DNA of 64,000 nt. Source: Cercophora sp. LCS_1 (lineage: Eukaryota > Ascomycota > Sordariomycetes > Sordariales > Lasiosphaeriaceae). The notes beneath the pieces were generated by a model. The model ran no database searches. It saw nothing but the letters and a program-made list of their open reading frames with translations, and was not told where the DNA came from. The stretch is taken from assembly GCA_036250225.1 (NCBI GenBank), contig JAPZLL010000002.1:1-64000 (forward strand), given 5' to 3'. The stretch's first letter is position 1. Every line of letters starts with the position of its first letter. Positions 22,564 to 32,533 of this stretch are shown one piece after another. A program made the translations under genes and the position numbers.

Positions 22564-23351
22564 GCATATTGTTCCTTGACACTTGGTAACGCTAGCGTTA
22601 AAAATCGTTTGTTTCCGGCCAGTTCCATCACAAGGCAAAACTCAAAGTTTACGATCGATCACATCAGATGGCTGGTGGTGGGCAGCTGGCAGGGGAGCAT
22701 ATTCCCGACTCTTGTGCCCATGGTCACTCCTTCCCTTGAGCCGTCTCACCATCCCGTCAAGGGCCAACTGATGTCGCGCAAACTCTCCGCTTTTGATCTT
22801 GGTCCCGCGGCGCACATCAGCGTGGAGATTCGATGGGAGTTTGGTTCCCGAGTTCTCGTTTACTTTCAGTGATGTTTGTGTCTTTGTTCATGACGACAGG
22901 GCGCAGAGCCCTGCCAACAATGCCATTGTCCGCCAGATGAGGAATGTAGACGCATTCCAGTGGCTTCCAAAGCTCAATTAGGAAACAAATGGTCTTTTTT
23001 TGATATTCGCGGTTTCAGAAAAGTGCAGCAAAAGGCCGCGGTGGCCACCGGGAAGGAAAAACCACCGCTTGAAAGGCCAAAAAACCAAGGATGCCTACCC
23101 AGCTTTTGCCCATACTCAAGAAGATGAGTCACTTGACAAAAGAAGTGGGTTGTTACAAGCTGGCTATTCCATCCGAAAGCAAAGTGGGGATTGTTGATAG
23201 GAACAATAGTCATTTCAGGTCAATAGGAACAATGTGTTGGCTGAGATTTCATGGTATATAGTCTTCGATTTTCGAGGCTCTTCCTTGGATTCTTTTCTTC
23301 TGCATCCTGCCAGCTTTCCAGCCAGCGCACCACCAATATACAAGCAAATAT

Positions 23352-23386
23352 CCTCGAGCCTCGAGCCTCGAGCTTCGAACCTCGAG
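23352..23386 (+). repeat. CCTCGAG heptamer repeat, five units
   Basis: Five consecutive 7-bp units CCTCGAG, the fourth altered to CTTCGAA. Each perfect unit contains the palindrome CTCGAG. It lies 86 bp before the small ORF at 23473. Confidence 0.8.
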
Positions 23387-23472
23387 TCACTTAAACAATC
23401 AAACATCTGGATATATCTTTATTCTAAAGCCCAATTGACGCCGCATCGACCATTCAATATCAAACCGCAGCC

Positions 23473-23763
23473 ATGGCAAACACATCTATCGTCTGCGGCT
23501 TCTATAAGCCGTATGATCGCCTTGCTACCATCGCGATTAAGGCGAGCCATCTCGAGGACCTTCATTGCGATAATCCCCACTTTGACGATGGTACAGAGGA
23601 GTGGAAGACTGTTCCTCAGCCCCGTTGGTCTTGCGGCCGCAAGCAATTCAAGTCGAAAGCGCTTGCACAGCGTCGTCACCGGCGCAATAAGTCTTCGGAG
23701 ATCAATATTGTCTTTGGGGAGTCTGTATCTGGGGCCTTTGGGGAGCGCTGGGCCGGGAAGTAA
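23473..23763 (+). CDS. Possible small hypothetical protein (96 aa)
   Basis: An intronless ORF of 96 codons beginning in a good fungal context (GCAGCCATGGCA). A TATATA sequence lies at 23255-23260, about 215 bp upstream. The product is basic with a Trp- and Cys-containing middle (WKTVPQPRWSCGRKQFKSK) and an Arg/Lys cluster; no signal peptide, membrane segment or known domain is visible. I do not recognise it. It stands alone in a gene-poor stretch where chance ORFs of this size are common, so start context and TATA are the only support. Confidence 0.3.
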   Translation: MANTSIVCGFYKPYDRLATIAIKASHLEDLHCDNPHFDDGTEEWKTVPQPRWSCGRKQFKSKALAQRRHRRNKSSEINIVFGESVSGAFGERWAGK

Positions 23764-25660
23764 GCGATGCGTTGCGGCTCGGATCATGTAAGTCGGAAAG
23801 CCCGATCCGGAGCCGAAAGCGGGCCCCGATCTTGGCATGGTCCCGGGCCCCCGCCCGGCGCACCAAGGTATTTCGCGCCGGCATCACCTTTTCTCTCGGC
23901 ACTTCCTGCGCAATGTTTCGATATCTCACCTTCGGTAAGGCACGGTGGTATTCTCTCTCCTCCTCTTTTTTCTTTTTCCTTCGGCATGTCGAGCTCTCCG
24001 AGGAGCGCCCCGGGGGCCTCCGACATCCTTCCTCCGACCAGTAAGCTTTTGGCAACAAATACCTGACAATCTAGACCTGGCGCAACAGCACCCCTCCCAA
24101 TATTCGGTGCACCTGTCGGCGCCTGCCATATAGAAGCCTCCGCTAAAGGAATAAGGCAATATCGGATTACGTTCGGCTGGTGGGATATTCTTATGAAGCG
24201 GAGATAGGGTTCACAGACAAGAAACACCCTCTCTCCTTCTTGGCATAGCATTCGGAGTCCAGTCTTGGTTTGGAGGAAATACATAGCCATAAGGCCCCAA
24301 AAATATAAACACACAAAAATACATCTGCACTGTTCTCACCTGTGACTTTCATGTGCGTGAGACTTGGGTTGAGTTGATCTGATGCTTAGGTAACCAATGA
24401 TCGGAGAGGATCAGAGTGTCATCTGGAAGAAGAATACCCGACAACTGGAACCGCAAGGCCCCGTGTCGGCGGGACGTCCCATCGAACCATGAAATGCAAA
24501 AAACGTACGAAGTGGCAAGGCGCCGGTAAAGAGTGACACCATATCTGACCGCCACGTCCATGAGGAAGTTTCCTCATCGGGGAGTCTGCGATGCGGCATC
24601 TTGGCGCAGCTGCGGGGCCGTTGTCAAAGCCAAAGGGGCCTAGAGCCACGCTGAAGGGCCCGCATACGTTGCAGGTCACCTGGTGCTGGCTGGAGATGCC
24701 ACGATGCGAGATGCGGTGCTGAGTCGTGGAATGGGAGATTGCGTTTGTTGGTGTTGGGCTGCTGGAGAATGCGATCCGTCCCACCAAAATCTGGGGATCA
24801 CAGGCTAAGAAGTCGACTGCCAGGGGCGAGATGGCTCGCCAGCTCCAAGCTCACAAGGACGGGGCTGGCCTGACGCTGCGTGCCTAGGGGGTCTAGACAC
24901 CGTTTGACCAATGCGTGCCGCGCCGTCGGGGCCAATCAGCTGCCGCCAATTGCGGGCAGATGTGGAGGCGCCTCCCGCTGGGACGGCCAGATCAGATCAT
25001 CCACCGCATCGAATCAGCCCACCGAGTAAGTTGGGGGCTTCGCGATATCGCATGTACCCGCTTTTGCCCATCCCACCACCAGTGATCCCTCTCTTCGTCA
25101 ACAACCACCACACTTCCGCCATGCAGCAGCCTCTTTCCCGCCGCCTCAGCAACAGGACTCACCGTTTGTCTCTGCCACAGCGCCTGCGGGTTCCATAGCG
25201 CACTCGTTCTTTTTACGTGCCTAATAAGAAGCATAGTCGACAGGGTCGCTTTTTCGTCCTTTTTCCAGTCTTGTGTTCCTCTTCGCCCTTGTCCCGCTCG
25301 CAAGCCGCTTGCAACCGCCCCCGTCCATCCACTGCCGCCTCGACGGCTGCTGCCGTGCCGGCGAAACATTCTCAACCCCACCGGGACCACCACATTGTTG
25401 AGGGTAGTCCAACCCGGCCAAAGTTTTGATCGGGCAACAGGCATCCGCAGAGGGCACAATTGGGCGTTCGGTGCTTCCGTTGAATCTCCCTCTGCAGGCG
25501 CAGTCCGGTAAACCTTTGGAACGCCCTTGACGCTTCCGGCCCAGCGCCTGCCCCGCCTCCGCGATCAGCGACCCCACCCCTTCTCCTGCCCGACTCGTCG
25601 AGAGAAGGCACCATCCCGACCTTTTTCCCCGATCAAAACCCCCAGATTCGAGCGGTCACC

Positions 25661-27780
25661 ATGTCTCCCGCAGCTGTTAATAGGCCCGTCTCGGACCAAC
25701 TTAGCGAAGGCCCGATGGAGTCCACCGAATGCGTCGACCGCCTCACTCTGCTCCGGAGCATGCCCGAAGCCCCGGTAGAATGCCAGGTCTGCGTTGTCGG
25801 CGCCGGCCCGGCCGGTCTGATGCTGGGATGCAACCTAGGCCGCTTCGGCATCAAAGTGGAGATTGTTGACGACAGGGCAGATCAAACGCCCGTAGGAAGG
25901 CAAGTCGCGTTGTCAACCCGTCGTGGGTGTGCGTCCGAGTTTGATCCTGACCGAGTGATTGGCAAACAGAGCGGACGGCTTGCAACCCAAGACAATCGAG
26001 ACGTTCCGTCAGATGAGGCTCGCCGACCCGCTCCTCCAGCGCGGTGTCCGTGTCTACGACATCTCCTTTTGGAGGAGCACACCCGACGAACAGCTCCATC
26101 GTCTCGGCCGCGAAGTGCATTACCCCCCTGTTATTGACGTATTGGATCCGTATCTTTTGCTTGTACATCAGGGTATGGTGGAAGCATTATTCATTGAGGA
26201 CTTGAAGAAGAGAAAAGTCGAGGTGCGGAGAAACACTGCCTTCGACTCGTACAGTGTTTGCGACAGCAAAGGCGGACCGCTTCAGATCAACTGCCGAACT
26301 AATGTCACGCAAGATCGTAAATCAATCCTCGCCCAGTATCTTGTCGGCTGTGGGTATCCTCTCTGCCATCCGGCTGTGCAAGGAACTGACCGTTTTAGGT
26401 GACGGTGCCCACTCCAAGGTCCGTAAGAGCATCCCGGAGGCGCGTCCTGTCGGCCTCTCGCAACCCTCGGTATGGGGTGTCCTCGACGGAGAGCTGATAA
26501 CAGATTTTCCCGATATTTGGTCCAAGACGCTTGTGTATTCTCAAGAGCATGGATCCATCTTGGTCATTCCCCGGGAGCGGAACATGACTAGATTCTACAT
26601 CGAGCTGAAGAGTGGGCCTAAGGGGGATAGAAGCCAGCTCGGCCAGGAGTTTGTCATGCAGCGGGCGAAGGAGATAATGCACCCTTACCGTGTCGACTGG
26701 AAGTACATCGAGTGGTTCGGTCGGTACCAAATAGGGCAGCGGGTTGCCAGCCGCTTCGGCGACACACACTTGAGGGCATTCTTGGCCGGAGACGCCAGTC
26801 ATACCCACTCCCCTAAGGCGGCGCAGGGCATGAACACGTCGATGCACGACGCCTGGAATCTGGGGTGGAAGCTCAACCTCGCGGTTCGTGGCCTGGCGAA
26901 GCAGGATTTGCTTGCCAGCTACGAAGAGGAGAGGAGAAAGATCGCCCTGGACTTGGTTAACTTCGACTATGAGCACGCAAACCAGATTGCGGCCGGTGAT
27001 GCTATTGCCCTTGCCGAGAACTTCAAGACTAATGTTCGATTTATATCCGGCGTCGGCGCCGAGTACCCCGACAATGCCATCAACATGGTGGAGCCCCAAT
27101 CCTGGGTTATGGGTGAGGCGAAACCCGGTTGTCTGCTGCCTCCCGCCAAGCTCACTCGCTACATTGATTCGAACCCCGTCGACGCACAGCTCGACATCCC
27201 GATGCTTGGCCAGTTCCGGATCTACCTCCTCATGTGGGATGTGCACCAGTCACGCATATTCCTCGACGCGTTCTGCGAGGCTATTGCCGGGCAAGACTCG
27301 CTGATCTACCAGCTTTCCGCGGCTGCCGCCATCTCGTATGGAACGCAACCGCGCCTTCCTGCCCCAGAGGATATTTACCTCCGGCCAGAGCGGTACACGG
27401 CAGTCAGCCATCTATTCACGTTTGCGCTTATCAGTAAGTCTATTGACGTTCCGGTTCAAGTGCTGTGCTGACGTTTCGCAGCTACTATGCCTAAGAGTGA
27501 CATAGAGTTGACAGACCTGCCCGCTTTATTCCAGGATAGCCGCTGGACTTTTTACCTGGATGATATTCCCGCCCAAGATACCCGTGGCATGCTTTGTACG
27601 AACAAGTGGCTTGGTAGTCTCGGGCCAGGAGAAGTGGCCATTGTCAATGTCCGCCCAGACGGCTATGTCGGTTCCATCGGTCGTTGGGATTCGAGCGTTG
27701 ACGATTCTGGTGAAGAAGCTGCAAAGTGGCTCGACGCGTACTATGACCGGTTTTTGCAAGTTCCCGGCTCGATGTCATAG
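25661..27780 (+). CDS. FAD-dependent aromatic monooxygenase (phenol 2-monooxygenase-like)
   Basis: Flavoprotein hydroxylase using NADPH and O2 on phenolic substrates. Four exons: 25661-25899, 25970-26349, 26399-27433, 27482-27780; 650 residues, the length of the phenol-hydroxylase type with a C-terminal thioredoxin-like domain. FAD motif VVGAGPAGLMLGCNL at about residues 46-60; ADGLQPKTIE; the DG motif CDGAHSKVR spans the exon 2/3 joint; the GD motif GDASHTHSPKAAQGMN is followed by DAWNLGWKL. The C-terminal 130 residues form the thioredoxin-like dimer domain (TFYLDDIPAQD, VNVRPDGYVGSIG). Intron 1 begins GCAAGT, a GC-AG intron; no GT donor gives the conserved VGRADG joint. The substrate is unknown and no catabolic cluster surrounds it. 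Confidence 0.93.
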
Positions 27781-28535
27781 AATCCGTCGAAATGGTTCAA
27801 GGGAAAGGGAAAAGAGCCAATGGGGGGTAGACCAATGGCCGAGGCGTCTCGCGAGCCGGGGCCCGACAAGCCAATGACTGATAGACCGGCGACGAAGAAG
27901 AAGAAGAAGCCGGTGGACAAGAAAGATTCTCAGCAGGCGACCCGTCCGCCGCAATTGAGGCGCCAAGCTGAAGCATGGAGAAGACAAAGGAACAAAGAGG
28001 GTCAAGGCCCGTAGTCTCCAGGAGGGCGCGCGGGGCGTCGATCGGTGGGTAGGTTTGGAAGTCGCGTCAATACGATCGCCACACTCCAGAAGTATGACGT
28101 AACAGGCAAGCAATTATTCTCATGTAAATAGCATGGGGCGTGAGACAGGGTTTAGCACAGTGGCGCAGGGGAGTTTGTTGTTTTCTTTTCGTTTCGGCTC
28201 ATTGTAACGATATCCAGGGAAAACGCTTGGGGTGTTTCTCATGATGCGCGCGGCTTGTACGTTATGAGCAGTGGGATTATAGTTATCTGTAGGGGAGGAT
28301 ATGTTTTGTTCACGTTGCAAACCGGCTGTGGCCAAATTGTGTCAGTTGCTTGATGTCGTCTGGTGCCAGATTCTGCTTTGGAGTGTTATTTAGTTCCAGG
28401 CTTTGGTCGTTATGTGTCGAAGTCCATGTCTGCTGTATATATGAAGCCTACTCCTTTGTCTCCTAAATTAGCTAATGCCATCAACCCCCCCTCCCAAGAT
28501 GGATTAAAATGCCTATAAACCTCCAGATTCCACGT
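27781..28535. other. Convergent spacer
   Basis: 755 bp between the monooxygenase and F-box stops. A Lys-rich 64-codon ORF at 27820-28014 looks like a chance frame in 3' untranslated sequence. Nothing else is seen. Confidence 0.55.
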
Positions 28536-30467
28536 CTAGAACCTAACAATGGTGATCCGCCCTGCTTCATCTTCGCCCAAGAGCCATCTCTCATCACCAA
28601 AAATCACACCCTTGGCCATCAACTCTGTCCACATGCCGTCCTTGAACTGAGCCTCGCCGCTTCTTGTAGCAACGACCTCCTTTTCTCCGCTCTTCCGCTT
28701 CAGTTTCTTCTTTACCTCTTCCTCTTCCAATGTCCCCGCCACCGAGATCACGCCCGGTTGAACATGGACTGATAGCGTCTCCAGCATGAAGCAATGTCGT
28801 GCCGTGACCCTTACTCCTGCCTCAGCGTCTAGCATCTCTGTGACTGTCAGATACGGAAAGTCTTCGTGTCTCCAGCACGGAGCAAAGTGTCGTCGCTCCC
28901 TTCCCAGAGCCCACGGCCACGAGGCACTCGGGGTCGGCCGGGCATTGACCATGGCCCGGATGTCGTCTGTGGGCGGGGAGTCGGTGACATGCAGATTGAG
29001 TAGATCTGTTATGACGGAGGGGGCGGTTCTTCTGCAGAAGGACATGTTGACATCACCGTCCGCGCCGCACTGGTCGAGCCATATTGGGCCTTGAACCGGA
29101 CCAGAGAGAAGAGTTGCGAGGGGCGATGAGGATGGAGGGTCAGGCACTATTGGGATCCCTGTGCAGCGAACGGCGTGTACACGGGGAGGAACAAGAGCGC
29201 TATGCTGACCGTCGGCCCAGCGGTGCTCCTCTTCAATGAAGTAGAGGTTGCGGGAGTCAAGGGCCAAATTGCGAAGCTGGGGGTTGGCACGCTGGCGGAG
29301 GCCGTAGAAATCAAGTTCACGCCATGCCATGCGACGAATAACTTGAGGGCCGGCCGTAGCCTTGGCAAGACGATCGGAGGGAGCGGAGAGGTCGGATTCG
29401 GAGGCGACAGACGTGTGGGTGGTTGGTGTCCCGTTGAGGCCGCTCCAGAGACCAGTCGGCGTGGTCTGCGCTCTAGTTGGTGATGGCCGTTTATCACCTT
29501 TGGGGTCCTCGGATGGCCGGTAAGAGCCGGGCGACGTTATGTCCCACACTGCAAGTTGCTCGATCGGGTCATCTTGGTAGAGTGAGCGATTCGGTTGCCA
29601 AAGATAGACAGCGTAGTGGGACGAGGTATGAGCCGAGTAGAACCGGTCTGACCGGTTCAGCGGCAGTCCGAGGAAGTGCAGTTTCCATTCCGAGCGGAAA
29701 GTGACGGTCCAGGTCCAGCCACAGGTATCCTTGGGCGAAAGGACTCGAGTAACATCGTAGGCGGTTACAAAGTGTCGATGTACGACCTCGCGGTCGTTCA
29801 GCTGGTGGTAGGGCAATGCTTCGGCCCATTCAAACACAAGCACCCCTTCTGCCAGCCGGACTCGTCGTATGTGTTTTTGCCTGACATCGAAAGGAACGGG
29901 AACCCGGTCGTCGGTTGACAAATCTAAGACGTGATACATGTAGCCGTCGCACCCCGCTGGGTCGTCATCACGTTTCCCTCCCTTCGGATACACCAGTACC
30001 CCGTCGTCCTGGCTGTACCACCAAGACGGATCCGGGTAGTGGAAGTTTGCCGTTCTCTCGTCTAGCCGGAGGAAGCGATTCCATGTTGCAACCCCGTAGA
30101 ATGAGAGGCTGGGATCCGCCGCTTCGAGCTTCTCGACTGCAGCTGGCCGTGCATGGTGAAGATTGTAATATCGCCTTGCTACGTCGGCGAATATGGTTGC
30201 CCATGCGCCCTGCTGGTCTCGGTGTATAGCGAAGTTCGTGATTTCGACCTGGGTGTTGTTAGGGGCAATTGACGAGCAAGCTGCAGCTAGACGCATCTCG
30301 CGGCATTTGGGGAAATTCCATCGCAAGAGCAGCTGTGATGTGGCGTCGTTGGTGAAGGCACCGAACCACTGGCGTGAGACCGAGCGGCAGAGGATGCATG
30401 TTCTAGGGGGAAGATAAGATATTACGAAGAGGAATAAGTCGTGAGGTAGGTCGGTGATATCTCTCAT
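28536..30467 (-). CDS. F-box domain protein
   Basis: Intronless, 643 residues. An F-box occupies about residues 3-45 (ITDLPHDLFLFVISYLPPRT, then CRSVSRQWFGAF), the Skp1-binding module of SCF ubiquitin ligases. The rest is a long aromatic-rich region without LRR or WD motifs that I can recognise, resembling the many fungal F-box proteins with a beta-rich ligand region. A Ser/Thr/Pro-rich insert lies at about 320-375 and a Lys/Glu-rich stretch near 590-605. The start ATG follows directly on the F-box and no other start is sensible. The substrate it recruits is unknown. Confidence 0.88.
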   Translation of the reverse strand: MRDITDLPHDLFLFVISYLPPRTCILCRSVSRQWFGAFTNDATSQLLLRWNFPKCREMRLAAACSSIAPNNTQVEITNFAIHRDQQGAWATIFADVARRYYNLHHARPAAVEKLEAADPSLSFYGVATWNRFLRLDERTANFHYPDPSWWYSQDDGVLVYPKGGKRDDDPAGCDGYMYHVLDLSTDDRVPVPFDVRQKHIRRVRLAEGVLVFEWAEALPYHQLNDREVVHRHFVTAYDVTRVLSPKDTCGWTWTVTFRSEWKLHFLGLPLNRSDRFYSAHTSSHYAVYLWQPNRSLYQDDPIEQLAVWDITSPGSYRPSEDPKGDKRPSPTRAQTTPTGLWSGLNGTPTTHTSVASESDLSAPSDRLAKATAGPQVIRRMAWRELDFYGLRQRANPQLRNLALDSRNLYFIEEEHRWADGQHSALVPPRVHAVRCTGIPIVPDPPSSSPLATLLSGPVQGPIWLDQCGADGDVNMSFCRRTAPSVITDLLNLHVTDSPPTDDIRAMVNARPTPSASWPWALGRERRHFAPCWRHEDFPYLTVTEMLDAEAGVRVTARHCFMLETLSVHVQPGVISVAGTLEEEEVKKKLKRKSGEKEVVATRSGEAQFKDGMWTELMAKGVIFGDERWLLGEDEAGRITIVRF

Positions 30468-32533
30468 TTTCGCGGAAGGGTTGCATGAGCAGCTGCAGGA
30501 TCAACTTTCACAAGGAGTGGCGCCGACGGCGAAGGTTGCGGTAAGAGCAATCATTGACAAGCATCAGTGAGCGAATTCCGCCGCGGCATGTTTCAAGGCG
30601 AAGCAGTGGTGCCATCCGAGCTTGGCAGACGAGTCGCCTTCAAACTTTGCGGGTATCACGAGAATTTCCCCTGTCTTGGGTCGCTCTCGCGGCCGAGTCA
30701 AAGTAAAAGGAAGGGCAACATTTGGCAAACCTAATTCAGGGTCGAGGCAGGTACACCTGGCGAAACAAGCCAAAAGTAGGCTGCCTGCTGCCACAGACAA
30801 CCCGCCGACTTCCCAACCAACATGTCGTTCACTAAACGCTGGCTGCCGCTTCTATGCGGCTGTGCTCGCAAGCCTTTTGTATGTAAGGTCCTTGTTGCGT
30901 CAACATTACCTCTATCAAAGCATCTCGTTGCTCAACAGAGAGGCTGGTGGTTTGTCGCGAGGACCCTCACCAACCTGCCAAAACAGGCAGGGACGGTGCT
31001 TGACGGAAGCTCCCTCTTCCTCGCTGGCTTCTGGAAGGAGCCAAGCAACGCCCTGTTTGCCAAGAGCAGCGATCGGCTGCCAATCGATCGTGCAGCCGAT
31101 GTCGTCCTGTGCACCCTGAGAATCTTGGCCTCCTCAACGATGTCTATCATCCTAGTAGGTAGGGTTTGGACTGGAGAGAAAACGGCGGATCTGGCTCAAA
31201 CGATTGCGTTCACACCGTGGCTCCCATCGAGTGAAGTGCATACAACCGTCGGGACTTTTCACCGACCTCGCTCACCTTACTGGAGGAGCGGTTCTCGCTT
31301 GACCGATAAAATCGGCAGATTACGAGTGACAAATGACCAAGACTACCGCACCTGCTTAGATTTGCCAATGAAGCGCACACTCTGCGTCGCGTCCCCAAAC
31401 AAGCCGTTGCGGTGCCAGATGCTGGTCGCCTTGGTTGGCTGGGAACGGGGTTGCGGCGCCTCCGGGCCTTCACCACGCCGGGATGTTCCCGAGCAAGCTC
31501 TTGATGTGACGCGCAGGGCCAAGGACGGGTGCCAAGGGCCCCAGCAGCCTGGTCCTGACGGGGACGATGGAAGCAAAAGAGCTTGATTTCTCGTCGAATC
31601 TACAAGAAACAGGAACGAAATGAAGAGGCACTCGTCTGGCGACACCAACCGTGTCTCCGACTGGTAGTGTACCATTTCATGCGGGAGACCGCAACAGGAT
31701 CGTGTCTTATCGCAGCAGCACTCGGTTCCGCGCTCGGTACCTGGTTGAGCGCAGGCCGGCACGAGCGATAACCACCTTAGCGGGCACCAAGTGCCGACGC
31801 TGGTCTGCCTCACTCAGAGACATCTATGCGAGATCGCAGAGCACGGGTGTTGCTGTAGCTGTAATGGGCCGCGTCAGTAACACGCAAGATGCAGATAAGC
31901 CGGGCTTTGCAGCTGGCCGCTCGTTTTGTTGTTTTCTGAGCTCAGCCGGGGAGGAGGGGCATGGGATCCCACAACCGCGGGGGCTCGCGGTTGGAGGTGT
32001 GGGCAACATCCTGGGGGTTGCCGGGACGGGTTAGGCCCGGCCGCGGCGAGTGGCGCGAGTGGGCTACTGACACAAGTCCCCCAGGCTGGGAGCGTCCTGG
32101 CGTTCCCTCGCCCTCGCACTCCCACATTCTCTCCTCTCCTCTTGGCAAAACCTTGGCCAGCAGCCAGCCTTCGCAGCCTTGGCATATGCAACCCGTCGAG
32201 GTGAAAGCGCCCGCAATCCTCGAACTCTTGGCTTCATTGCTTCCCGAGCCCCTCGTGCCTGTCGTCGATCGGACGCGCTCAATAACGACTCGACGCGTGC
32301 GCGGCTTTCTCGCTGGAGACGGTCTCGGCTGGCCCTGCTCGAGGCCTCGCGTTGCATGGGAATGGGAGGGGCCGCCCACCTGGACTTGACGTGTGGAAAT
32401 ACCCGGACGCTCGACGCCAACGCAAGCACCACCCAATTTTCCCCCCAACACGCAGCCTTGAACGCCCTCGCAACACAATCGCATCGTCGACAACCGCGCC
32501 GGATCCGGCTGCAGGCTTCTGCCGCACGCATAG
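30468..32533. promoter_or_regulatory. Head-to-head upstream region, F-box gene / palF, rich in GCCAAG sites
   Basis: 2.07 kb between two divergent starts. Hexamers matching the PacC core GCCARG (as GCCAAG or its complement) occur at 31040, 31059, 31124, 31518, 31531, 32141, 32152, 32178 and 32227; the last four fall within 92 bp. A 254-codon ORF at 30822-31586 shows no domain. The F-box promoter shares the left part. Confidence 0.55.
32141..32232 (-). promoter_or_regulatory. Cluster of four PacC-type sites (GCCAAG)
   Basis: CTTGGC, the complement of GCCAAG, occurs at 32141, 32152, 32178 and 32227, all in the same orientation, 300-395 bp upstream of the palF ATG. GCCARG is the core bound by PacC/Rim101. 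Site function is inferred from sequence only. Confidence 0.5.

Larger units (their letters stand above)
21994..25660. other. Gene-poor 3.7 kb region
   Basis: Apart from the degenerate tandem repeat at 22340-22563, a small repeat at 23352-23386 and one doubtful 96-codon ORF at 23473, I find no gene. Many overlapping ORFs of 60-180 codons occur on both strands around 23.4-25.6 kb, without domains. The last few hundred bases should hold the promoter and a pyrimidine-rich leader of the monooxygenase. Confidence 0.5.

Noticed and set aside
30822..31586. 254-codon plus-strand ORF upstream of palF with a fair start context
   Set aside because: The composition looks random, there is no domain, and it sits in the region with the GCCAAG sites. 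It could be leader sequence; I have no positive support for a protein.
25661..31586. Possible secondary-metabolite or aromatic-degradation cluster around the monooxygenase
   Set aside because: The neighbours are an SDR 3.7 kb upstream, an F-box gene and palF. There is no backbone synthase, transporter, ring-cleavage enzyme or pathway regulator.
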